This document shows, in pieces, positions 12,455 through 20,944 of a stretch of 64,000 nucleotides of DNA. The DNA comes from Kappaphycus alvarezii (taxonomy: Eukaryota > Rhodophyta > Florideophyceae > Gigartinales > Solieriaceae). The stretch's first letter is position 1. Each line of letters begins with the position of its first letter. Under the pieces are notes generated by a model. It worked only from the letters and a program-made list of their open reading frames with translations. It searched no databases and had not been told where the DNA came from. The DNA lies in NCBI GenBank assembly GCA_002205965.3, contig NADL03000513.1, forward strand, positions 868,001-932,000. The letters are read 5' to 3'. A program made the translations under genes and the position numbers.

Positions 12455-12800
12455 GATAGGAAAGGTGATGAGCCGGTTCCTACCAGGTAATCCGGGTATA
12501 ACCCAATGTATTACTCGTTGCTTGTCCGCATGAACTGATTTCAAGCTCGTGCGAGGGTAAAGGGGTCTTATTTTGAAATGACAAATTCTCAATTGGCTCA
12601 CTGAATTTACATCAAAGTAATTGGTGCCAGAGGCGGTGCCCTCTTCCCTGACTATGGTCCTGGTATAGTGTTCCCCGTTCGTTCGGGGCTCAGTAGTAAG
12701 ATACCCTGCGCTTATGCTGAAGTCATTTCCCACCAAGTGACCTGTTCATTGGGCCGAACGATTTCCTGAGAGCCGTATGTGAGGTGCGGAAGGTGATGTA
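12455..12800 (+). other. Possible group II intron fragment (organellar or bacterial type)
   Basis: Several stretches resemble conserved parts of cyanobacterial/organellar group II introns. These are GGTAATCCGGGTATAACCCA followed by a GTATTACTCG run (12486-12518), a CAGCGTATGCTGATG-like stretch at 12700-12720 followed by CCACCAAGTGA, and GAGCCGTATGTGAGGTG at 12768-12785, which looks like the 5' strand of domain V. The matching 3' strand of domain V (CGTACGGTTC type) is not visible, and no maturase ORF is present. The piece would therefore be truncated and inactive. It could derive from an organelle-to-nucleus transfer. I judge this by remembered motif shape only; a covariance-model search is needed. 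The antisense ORFs over it are shadows. Confidence 0.42.
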
Positions 12801-12814
12801 AGTATATATTCAAG

Positions 12815-13930
12815 GTTTCAGTCACCTGACCGTTGGAGTTGAGGTTCCAAATTCGAATATTGCAGCCTGGCAAAAGTATTTCTACCATATCCAAAAGTGT
12901 TTGATGGTAACTTCTGTCTTTAAACTTTCTTTGAGATGATAGTGAACCCATCAAACGTTTTCCCCTGGAGGATTGATTGAGGCCTGAAAGTCCTGTTTAA
13001 GGCAACTTACTGAGTAAATCTCTCCGTACACTGCGACTTAAAACTGCTGTAGTCAGCAATTTTGCGATGGAGGGTTACAAAAGAAAGAAATGAATGTAAA
13101 GGTGTAAATTGGGCGGTGAGATGATCTCTACCGGTTAGATGACGTCCTGAGCTCTTCATGAGTAGCTAATTCTGTCAATATAGATAAAATTTATCACATA
13201 ATTGGCTTATTTGTTTGGGGAATAGAAGCGAAGATTCCGCACTATCTTTCAATACCGTACAGTACAATAGGGTGGTGAAAAAGTTTTACAGATTCGGGCC
13301 AGGGCTCTCCCTTGGACACAAGTGCCTCAAAAAATATCCCTTATAACGTATATCTGTGTCTAGACACTAACAGGGGGTATTGGACTCTGATGTATTCCAA
13401 AAAAGCCCATTTAAATGTCAAAACCAATGAGGAAAAAAATCATCTCTTTGTATAACGCCAACATCAGCAAAGAACATCTCGGCCGGTTCTAGCTCAGCCC
13501 CTTTCAAGATGTGCAATACATTGCTACCAACTCCTATTGGACAGCTAGAACTGTACAAAGAAGCTTCTGTCGCTCATCCTAATGCCACCTAAGACTACCC
13601 CTTGCGCAGTTATATGTCCAAAAAAACTGACGCAAAAGGAATTAGCGTAGGTGATCGATGAGGCTGTATAAGAAATAATTCTATCTGAGGATGCCGGCAG
13701 TCAGGCGTTTGGATAATTTAGGGCAAATCTATTTGCAAAAATGGGACTATTGGTCCCTTCTGTGGTAGCGCATGGACAGATGTTGAACAACGTGCTTTTC
13801 AATATTGTTGCAGTACCACGAATAGGTCACTATGCGCCCCATGAACACATCTAGTCCAAGAGGTAAATTTTCCAAAAAAAATTGGACGTGTTCGGAGACC
13901 ATCTCATGTATTTTGAAGGAACAGAGATGG
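12815..13930. other. No gene recognised
   Basis: Mixed-composition sequence with only short ORFs on both strands and no recognised motif. The part from 13000 to 13750 may hold decayed inverted-repeat elements, but I could not delimit any. Confidence 0.4.
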
Positions 13931-13939
13931 CAGCAAAGC

Positions 13940-14880
13940 AAAAAGGAACCACCAACTTCCAGAGATAATAGTTTTCAATAGAGACTTACATGCTGTAGTA
14001 GGTGGTAAAGGACAGAGTCGAGGAGAGAAACCAAGAAAGGGGTCTTTGTTATAGTAAGCACTTCTAAAGATGCAGGCTCTTGCACCTCCTATAAAGGCTA
14101 CAACGCTTATTAAATATTTTGTTTCGAGAATTCCTTCCAACTTCCTTTCCATCTCTTGCTTTAGAAACTCTTTCCGCTTGTGTAGAGGTTTCCCCAAAAC
14201 TAAAATCTTGATAAGAGTACTAAAAGAGCCAGAAAATACAGGACAATATCTCATATGTTGGAAGAAAATTCACCGAGAGGCACTTTAAAGAAATTAAACA
14301 AATCTTGCAACCTTTATATTCTGAATCTAAATCTAGCATTTCCTTCAAGACATCAAAAATACCTATATGGTCCTCACACTTTTATGTGAGCTTCTCCTGA
14401 TTTTTACTCTTTCCTAAGATAAATTCAACTCATACAATGTCCCCGAAACCTGTTGTATTGTCTTTTACACCTGTTTCATCCAATTCATTCCATTCCATCC
14501 CGTTAGACCTAGTCTCACTTCCTCTTCGTCATCTATGATCTTCTCGATCTCCACTGCTTTTTTTGGGCTCCTCAACTACCCCATGCAGCTTTTCTCGTAG
14601 ACAATTTCCAGTTCCACCTACTTCTCGAAGCATTTCCCCGCCTCGGTATTCTCTCTTTCCGAATTCCTTCCCCCATTTGCTTTGCTCCGATCTCTACGAT
14701 ACGGCGGGCGATGAGCTCCCATGTTTTCTTCCTCGTTTGCCGTCGAAAGCCTTCCACGCCGGGAAGGCCAAGGGAAATAACTGAGAAAAATTGAGGGAGA
14801 GAGGATGATGAGATTTAAAAAGTTTTCGCGAAGGGCTTAGTTCGTGTACGGTGTTTTTAAAGGCATCGATAAAAGAAGGA
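13940..14880 (-). repeat. Decayed long LTR on the minus strand (copy F)
   Basis: Read on the minus strand, this is collinear with the plus-strand copy at 17.1-18.4 kb. Both contain a small ORF with the RRQT motif, then TGTCCTGT-TTTTCTG followed by TTTAG, then an LTR-end-like stretch (AAAACTATAATCTC-style, then AGTTGG-GGTTC). That last stretch corresponds to TTTTGTCGCTCGCAACACCTCCGTC...TAGTTGGTTCT of the young LTR. The boundaries are approximate. Confidence 0.5.
14560..14790 (-). pseudogene. LTR-resident ORF remnant (copy F)
   Basis: The minus-strand translation includes VEGFRRQTRKKTWELI, then ARRIVEI. It aligns with VDDYLRRQTKKNIIEFV and RKLFVED of the intact ORF at 19413. The acidic tail is replaced by a basic frameshifted tail after about 35 residues. 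No start codon is in register with the intact copy. Function is unknown. Confidence 0.5.
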
Positions 14881-14899
14881 ATATTTATTTAATACTATA

Positions 14900-17070
14900 A
14901 TGATCAGAATAATTATTAATCGTGGGATTTAGATATTTTGTTCCAATGCCATTTTCTTTGGATTTTGCAGTTCTGAATACTGTGGCATCAGTACAGAGAA
15001 ATGAATATAAACAATATTTCCCAGAAAAACATTTTTCTGAAATAAAATTGAGTAAAGAGAACTTAATGAATATGGTGTGATCCCAATCCATCCCAGCGAT
15101 GCATTGAGAGACATAAAATACTTCAGCTCGTTATCGTGTATCTTCTCACCTATTTAAAGTCTCCGAGAACATGAATCTTGGCATGTTTCAAGGGCTTTTG
15201 GTCTTTTTGTAATCATCTATGGTGAAGGAACAATCATTATCTTGGAATACATACTGACTGAAAAATCTCAATGAATCCAGTCTATGTTTAAAGTAGAATA
15301 TTATCTATCATCTTGAAAGCAAGCATAATAACTTTTTTTTCTGAAATTTTTAAAGAGCCGGACTAAATGTAAAAGATCGAAAAAGAGAACCTGTATTAAT
15401 TCTCTGTTAAATTTTACCTATCATTTATTGTTAAAATTCATAAGTCTATCGGTAGCTGCAATAAGCGGCAGTATGCTCTTTCGGGTATCAAATTATTTGG
15501 AAAAAATACATATGAGTTTCGTCTAGCGGGTCTAGGTAAAAATATTCGTCCTCAAATCGAACCGTGCAGGTATCCATCTTTTCTTACTGCTAAAATAGCT
15601 ATGACTCTAATTGAAAATGGGCGAATATGAAACTATCTCATTTAAGGATTTATTTTTCTGAACCATCATTTACATGTGGGGCAATCAACGCTTTCAATTC
15701 CAATGTATGATTATATGTGATCTTCAACCTGAATATGGAATGACTACTGATGAGATTAGCTGACTCAGGCACACAAGAGCGAGAAAATACTTTCATGTTT
15801 TTCGAAAGAGACTATTTACCGTTTAGTTATACATTTACAATAACAATTCTTTTTGAATCCGAAACATCCATCGCAACAGCCAAGTTTAAATAAATTTATT
15901 CATGTGTTTGCTGGATCTCAGTCGAAAAATTCTTTTTTGGGCGCTGGGCGAGCATTCTTAGTGTAGCCTCAAATATTATGCCCCAAGCGGCCAGGAACAA
16001 CACATGAGCCAACTTTACGATTAATTCGGAGAAACTTTCGTTGCGACTGCCATGAATTTCGTTTTTTATTATCATTGAGATAAACCCGCACCATATGTTT
16101 TGTAATAAAACTGCCCTTTTCAAATTTATTAGAGCGCAGAATTGATGTCGATTTTCTTTTGGTAATCAGCCCCTCATGAACCTCAGGCACAGAATCATTG
16201 AAATATATTGGTATTTGGTTTACTATCTCTTCCTTACTGAATAACTTTTCCATCTCGAACGCTGAAATAGTATCTGAATCATAGAGGTAATTTGAAATAG
16301 GAATGGCTCGAATTGCATATGTTATGTCAGAGGTTATAAGGAGAATGACTTGAATTGTATATGTTATGTCAGAGGTTTTTGGTTCAGCATTCTTGAAGCG
16401 TATAAATATTGACCTACAGAATCCGTGCAGAGGTTCAATCATATTGATTTAGTGACCATGAGGGGGAGCTGATCAAGATTATATGTCGTACTGATGTCGT
16501 AAATTGGAGAATTCCTTATTTTAGAATGCGACTTCAACATTAACAGCTGATGAAGGTAAAAACTCCGAAATCTATACAAAATTCCACATTTTAGGTGACT
16601 ACCTTGATTGAAATTAATTCCTCACCCATTCCTTCATACTATTTTCGCTTTCTCAATGGTATCAAACAATACTACAGAGTCTAAATGAGGGTGATCAATG
16701 CAGATGAAATCGTTAAATCCGCGATTGAGTGTGAGCTAAGACGCTCGGATATCCGGGAGTGTTAGCGACGTTTTCTTGTATTTAATACGCCCATTGAGCA
16801 AATTATGCAAATACTGTGGAGATTCTTCACACCAAAAACCATTTCTGGCAAAAAAAAGTCCCAATTTCACTGTATTAAGGGTGACCAAAAACATGGAGAC
16901 GAGTATTTTCGATGAAACGTCTCAACTGGGGCCAGTGATTGACATTTGTAGTTAAATTAGAGGCTTCAAGTACATATGTCGTAGCAAGAAGTTTAAGACT
17001 GGCTGAGTACCCTATGTTAAAGTCGTTTCCAATTTCAGTAACACATTAAAGGGAAACATGAATATGTATA
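14900..17070. other. No gene recognised; 42-bp imperfect tandem duplication at 16301-16384
   Basis: AT-rich sequence with short ORFs. The longest is a minus-strand ORF at 15969-16442 (157 codons). It matches no family I know and contains a two-fold 14-residue repeat (TSDITYTIQ, then TSDITYAIR). That repeat is encoded by a 42-bp direct duplication sharing ATATGTTATGTCAGAGGTT. The duplication is a multiple of three, but this alone does not make the ORF real. Confidence 0.4.
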
Positions 17071-17079
17071 TTGTCACGT

Positions 17080-18436
17080 GAGAAAGTCAAGGCATTCTCA
17101 AAACTTTAAGAAATAACATCTCCCAATGTTTCTCTTTACTTTTTCCCATTTATTTTACGCCGCAAAATACATGTTTCTTTGTAATCCTTTTCTCCTCTTT
17201 TAATTTTTTCATTTAGACCTATTTCCCACTTTTACAATATTTTCTGATTTTTCTGTTTTTCTGATTTTCGTCGACCCCAAACATCTTTTTCCCATACTCA
17301 AGATTTCTCCTCCTAACTTTCACAATTAAATTCTCCTTTTGGAGTCGATATTTACAAGTTCCCACTGCGTGACTATTTTACACCTAATTTTTGATTCAGC
17401 AGGTGTACACATATTAGCCTGCTGACGCTATTCAAACCAATTAGGTAAGGGCTAAGATTTATCCAGGGCCCTATAAAGACAACAAATTTCCAATTGAAAT
17501 CCTTCTAACAGCTGCCATGCACGTACATCTCCACTCCCGCCTCGTTTCCAAATCCAATCATCCTCATCCCATAATCTTCTCCCCTCCATTACTCCTAGAT
17601 CCAACAGACGTAGTGGAAAACCTCCGTCGCCAAACAGGAAAGAGCCTGATTGAGCTTTTAGTCCGTCATGTGGTGGAGATCGAATCAAAGGACACGCCGG
17701 GTGGGGACGTGGAAGAGGGAGACTGTAAATCAAAGGATTTATTCCAGAAGGGAGTGATCTTGTAACTTGTACACTGAATAAACAAACAAAAAGAGGTTGG
17801 GAAGAAGGGGAATGAAGTGGATGACATCGAACCATGTCATTTGGAGGACAAGGAACGAGTGGGATGGATCAGGTGATCCCGACCGTAGATCTAGTTGGAG
17901 AGGTGTTAGGTGAGCTTCACGTTTTGCAGGAAGGGGTTGGCAATCGTGATCCATTCACGTTTAATTGCAGGGACTACATATTGACATATGTTTTGTTGAG
18001 AGAAGTGCTAGGTTCTGATATAGGGGACGAAGATTGTAAGAAATAGATTTGCTTACTTTCTGTCAAAATGTGTTTTGTAAAATTTATTGCGTCGACATAA
18101 GTCCTGTCCTGTGTTTTCTGATGTTTTTAATAGCTTTATCGAGATTTTAGTTTGTAAAAAATCCAAGCAAGCTGAATAAATTGATTCCTTCAAGAGAGGG
18201 AAAGCTGCTTCCAAGTCAACTTCGAACAAAAAAACTTGGATCATCCCTCCAGCCTCTGAGTTAGGTAGCAGAACCTGCTTCTTTAGAGTTGGTTACTTCA
18301 GAAATAACTCTTATTTCACTACCTCTGCTTGCCATTGTCTGTTAACGTCTATTGTGGCACTCCGCTCTCTCACAAAAACTATAATCTCGAGTAGTTGGAG
18401 GTTCTCATTTCCGTTGACGCCATTTTTCCACCGTCA
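17080..18436 (+). repeat. Decayed long LTR (copy C)
   Basis: It has the same order of parts as the intact solo LTR at 19011-20510: a T/C-rich leader (17120-17340), a small RRQT-type ORF, a degenerate TATA/AGCTGAATAAA region (18160-18180) and an end-like stretch (18350-18436). In that stretch TGTGGCACTCCGCTCTC and AGTTGGAGGTTCT correspond to TAGCACTTTTGTCGCTC and AGTTGGTTCT of the young LTR. The proposed terminal CA is at 18435-18436. The 5' end is uncertain. Confidence 0.5.
17517..18046 (+). pseudogene. Broken LTR-resident acidic ORF (copy C)
   Basis: The first part (17517-17765) reads LLDPTDVVENLRRQTGKSLI, then ELLVRHVVE, matching the GPTDVDDYLRRQTKKNIIEF region of the intact ORF. The second part lies in another frame (17834-18046) and contains GMDQVIPTVD, matching CMEQVVPTME, and later DPF matching EPF. 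About 70 bp of unalignable sequence and a frame change separate the two. It is broken relative to the 198-codon copy. Confidence 0.55.
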
Positions 18437-19005
18437 GTCTCCATTGAGCAACCTTCATAAGAGCCTCTTGCAGAAACAGAATGTTTCTGGACATATATCT
18501 ACACTGATGTTACAGTCTTCAGCCCTGACAAAGCTGAAAAAACATGTCACCCTCACAGTATACCCAAGTACCGCCTTTGATAATTGTCCCAATCACTATA
18601 CTGTTGCAGCTTTCTCAAATTTCGAGCGCACGGAAGAGTCTGATCACGTATGTTACATAATTGGACTGATAGTTGCAACTGTGAAGAAAGGCCCACCATT
18701 TTTCTTACCATCAAGTTCATCACATCGATCCCGACGTCCGGCTAAATCAATACCAGCTGCTGATGTCCTTGCAGCTAGCGAAGCTTCTGAAGATTTTAAC
18801 CTTGAAGTCGATAATTTAAATATGTTTGGTTGTGATGTGCAATCAATAGTCATTGTCGACTCTAACGACCTGCACTACGCACTGTCATAAAATCGCAATA
18901 CTGATGATAAGTCTGTCGGACGAGATGTGAGCTCAGTGAGGTTCTACAATGAGACGGAAATATACGTTTCGGCCTGGATAACAGAAACGATATATTTCTG
19001 GCCCC
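18437..19005. other. Spacer between long LTRs; no confident gene
   Basis: A 178-codon ORF spans 18354-18890, but its first 25 codons are LTR sequence shared with the minus-strand copy at 13.95 kb, so its start is not genic. The remainder has no recognised domain. I see nothing else supportable here. Confidence 0.4.
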
Positions 19006-19010
19006 CTAGT
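19006..19010. repeat. Left target-site duplication CTAGT
   Basis: CTAGT at 19006-19010 is repeated at 20511-20515, immediately after an LTR that begins TG and ends CA. A 5-bp duplication is the usual size for Ty3/gypsy integration. Confidence 0.8.
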
Positions 19011-19412
19011 TGTACTACAGAAAATGGTCATCCCCTTGTGTAATACAGAAAATGGTCCTCCCCTCGTGTAGTCCAGCAACTTACAACGATACCGCCCCTG
19101 GCTTCGCTCACCGTCCTTTCCAAATTTGCCTCCCATCCTCCCTAGATATTTTAATACTGTATCCTCTCCTTCAGATTAACGTTTTACGTCTTCTTTAATC
19201 TACCTTATTCATCAAACACACTCCTTATGTAGAGATTCCGCGCAAACGCGCTACTGCGATTTCGATTTTAACTTTTAGTACCGACTCCAGTCCGCCTCTA
19301 AGGTGTACTTGAACCCATTTTACACAACTTTTTTTGAGATCTACCAACCCCTACAGACACTACCCTCCCCCTCACACCCTCTATCCTCCGTCCACAATCA
19401 TTTACAACCAAA

Positions 19413-20009
19413 ATGAACAACCTTAGCCCCTTCGCCCCCATCACCAAAAACCGCCCCTCTCGCCCCTTAAACGGCCTTGCGCTAGCTGCGTATGGCCCGA
19501 CGGACGTAGACGACTACCTGCGACGCCAGACTAAGAAGAATATAATCGAGTTCGTCCGCAAGCTCTTCGTCGAGGATGAGGCCGAGGAGGTACCTGAGGG
19601 CCAGGAGTGGGAAGTCGAGGGGGGAGCTGGGGGGACCTTCAAGGAGTGGGCAGCCCCGGAAATGGTCTACAAGGTTAAGAAAGACGAGAATGAGGAGAAT
19701 GAGGATGATTTCGAGGATGAGGACGAGGAGAATGAGGAGGATGTCGAGGATGGGGACGAGGAGAATGAAGAGGATGTCGAGGATGAGGACGAGGAGAATG
19801 AGGACGATGAGGACGAGGACGAGGATGAGGACGAGGACGAGGACGAGGAGGATGAAGGACAGGGAGGGACGGGAAGTGTTGGAATGGTGGAATGTATGGA
19901 ACAAGTGGTACCGACGATGGAACCGGATGGGGATATCTTTAGTAGTTTAGATATCTCCCTGGAGGAAATAGATAGTTCTGAGCCGTTTGCAGATATCTGT
20001 GGGGACTAG
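19413..20009 (+). CDS. LTR-resident acidic protein, 198 aa, function unknown
   Basis: I do not recognise this protein. The ORF lies wholly inside the TSD-flanked solo LTR. Residues 1-35 are Pro/Asn-rich. Residues 29-60 form the only conserved block (GPTDVDDYLRRQTKK, then IIEFVRKLF), which is probably helical and amphipathic. Residues 61-95 contain a GG-rich turn. Residues 95-150 are almost pure Asp/Glu/Asn, written in GAGGAC/GAGGAT repeats. The C-terminus has MEQVVPTME and a Ser/Asp-rich end. Five decayed homologues at 6.9, 14.6, 17.5, 38.6 and 46.3 kb occupy the same LTR position, so the block was conserved while it moved. There is no signal peptide or membrane segment. A nuclear or chromatin-binding acidic protein is one guess. 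The start at 19413 is supported by the similar upstream length in the 38587 copy. The mirror ORF on the minus strand (19482-19904) is a shadow of the repeat. Confidence 0.6.
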   Translation: MNNLSPFAPITKNRPSRPLNGLALAAYGPTDVDDYLRRQTKKNIIEFVRKLFVEDEAEEVPEGQEWEVEGGAGGTFKEWAAPEMVYKVKKDENEENEDDFEDEDEENEEDVEDGDEENEEDVEDEDEENEDDEDEDEDEDEDEDEEDEGQGGTGSVGMVECMEQVVPTMEPDGDIFSSLDISLEEIDSSEPFADICGD

Positions 20010-20197
20010 TTGGGTAGCATGGATATTTTAGAGGAGTTGTTTGGATCTGATTTAGAGAATGGCAAATAAAAGGACCATATAGGTTGTTAGTTTCTTAAGT
20101 ATCTTTTTTTTAGAGTATATCGTCCACACAAAGTGTTTTTATGCATTTCCTGGTATCTTCTGTAGTTTTGTTCGGACTTTAGGGGTAGCCGAAAGTC

Positions 20198-20204
20198 TAT
20201 ATAA
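20198..20204 (+). promoter_or_regulatory. TATA box of the long solo LTR
   Basis: TATATAA sits in a block (GAAAGTCTATATAAGCTGA) conserved with the young LTRs at 30712 and 37476. It is the probable LTR promoter for the element's genomic transcript. It lies downstream of the LTR-resident ORF, so that ORF would need its own upstream promoter or read-through. Confidence 0.6.
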
Positions 20205-20510
20205 GCTGAATAAACTGCTTCCTCATGGGGAGGGCAAGCAAGTTGGCAGAAAACTTCAAGTCAAGTCCCGAGTAGTAGGAAGTTCAGAGTCAACTCCAGA
20301 CCCAAGAAACATTTTTCCTACGCTGGTCGCAGAGCATCAGTGGTAGACTCTGCCCCTTCCATACTCGCTTGTAGCCCTCTCAACTCTCTTCCATATACAC
20401 TCCATTTTGTTCGTTTAACTATACCACGGTAGCACTTTTGTCGCCTGCAACACCTCCTTCTTGGGGTAATTGGTTCTGAGTATCCTCCTCCCGACAATTT
20501 ACCTCTATCA

Positions 20511-20515
20511 CTAGT
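20511..20515. repeat. Right target-site duplication CTAGT
   Basis: Identical to 19006-19010; it closes the solo LTR. Confidence 0.8.
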
Positions 20516-20546
20516 CTCGGAAAATAGCCGTACGACATATCTTATC

Positions 20547-20941
20547 AGGGGAGAGGTTTTGGTGTTTTACTTTTGGAAGATATATCCGATCTATCCCATA
20601 GTTTTCCAGACAATCACATTTCTCTTATCAGTAAAGCATCCCAATTTCCCCTCTTTGACAATTAAACTACCCCGCACTTTTCCCCCTGAAAGAATACGTA
20701 CAGTAAATTGGCCCACTCCCACACTGTGGAAAGGAGGTAATCTCTCAAAACACCATTCCAATGAGTCCTTTCGCCAATCGGCCTGCTTGATGGCTAGCCT
20801 TCTGGTGGCCTTTTACGAAGCCCAGTTCCTCCCCCATTACTGTGTCTGCATGCCCTTTTGAGTGGATTGCGGTTGTCTGGAGTACTTCAGGATAGAATCG
20901 AATATATCTTCCAAGAGTAAAACACCCAACCCTTCCCCCTT
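20547..20941. mobile_element. S-repeat copy 1: MITE-like element with terminal inverted repeats
   Basis: The left end (GTTTTACTTTTGGAAGATAT preceded by GGGGAGAGGTTTTGGT) is inverted at the right end, where the minus strand reads GGGGGAAGGGTTGGGTG, then GTTTTACTCTTGGAAGATAT. Both ends continue into a matching CCAGACAA block, giving arms of about 75 bp. Inside, the plus strand at 20785-20861 reads ACLMASLLVAFYEAQFL and PHYCVCMPF and then stops just before the right arm. This matches the end of the coding fragment in other copies. The target duplication is not clear. Confidence 0.6.
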
Positions 20942-20944
20942 CTC

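Larger units (their letters stand above)
19011..20510 (+). mobile_element. Intact 1,500-bp solo LTR of a gypsy-type element, containing an ORF
   Basis: It begins TGTACTACAG and ends ACCTCTATCA, with 5-bp CTAGT duplications on both sides and no internal element region, so it is a solo LTR. The last 420 bp match the young element's LTR (GAAAGTCTATATAAGCTGA, AGGGCAAGCAAGTTGGCAG, CGGTAGCACTTTTGTCGC, CTTGGGGTA-TTGGTTCT). The first 1 kb is shared with the other long LTRs but absent from the short young LTR. It carries two 28-bp near-identical units at 19016-19071, a T/C-rich leader, a 198-codon ORF and a TATA box. The long-LTR type is therefore a real, once-mobile unit that includes the ORF. Confidence 0.85.

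Noticed and set aside
12440-12954. Two minus-strand ORFs (98 and 80 codons) over the possible group II intron
   Set aside because: They run antisense to sequence that looks like structured RNA and have no recognised domain. Open frames here are a by-product.
15969-16442. 157-codon minus-strand ORF
   Set aside because: No recognised motif. Its internal repeat comes from a 42-bp tandem duplication, and no promoter or homologue is visible in the window.
18354-18890. 178-codon ORF considered as a host gene
   Set aside because: Its first ~25 codons are LTR sequence shared with the minus-strand copy at 13.95 kb, and the rest has no domain.
19482-19904. 140-codon minus-strand ORF rich in Leu/Ile/Val
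   Set aside because: It is the complement of the GAG/GAC repeat coding the acidic tail. Reverse-complement codons give Leu/Ile/Val runs automatically.
19576-19950. 124-codon Arg/Met-rich plus-strand ORF
   Set aside because: It is a frame shadow of the same acidic repeat.
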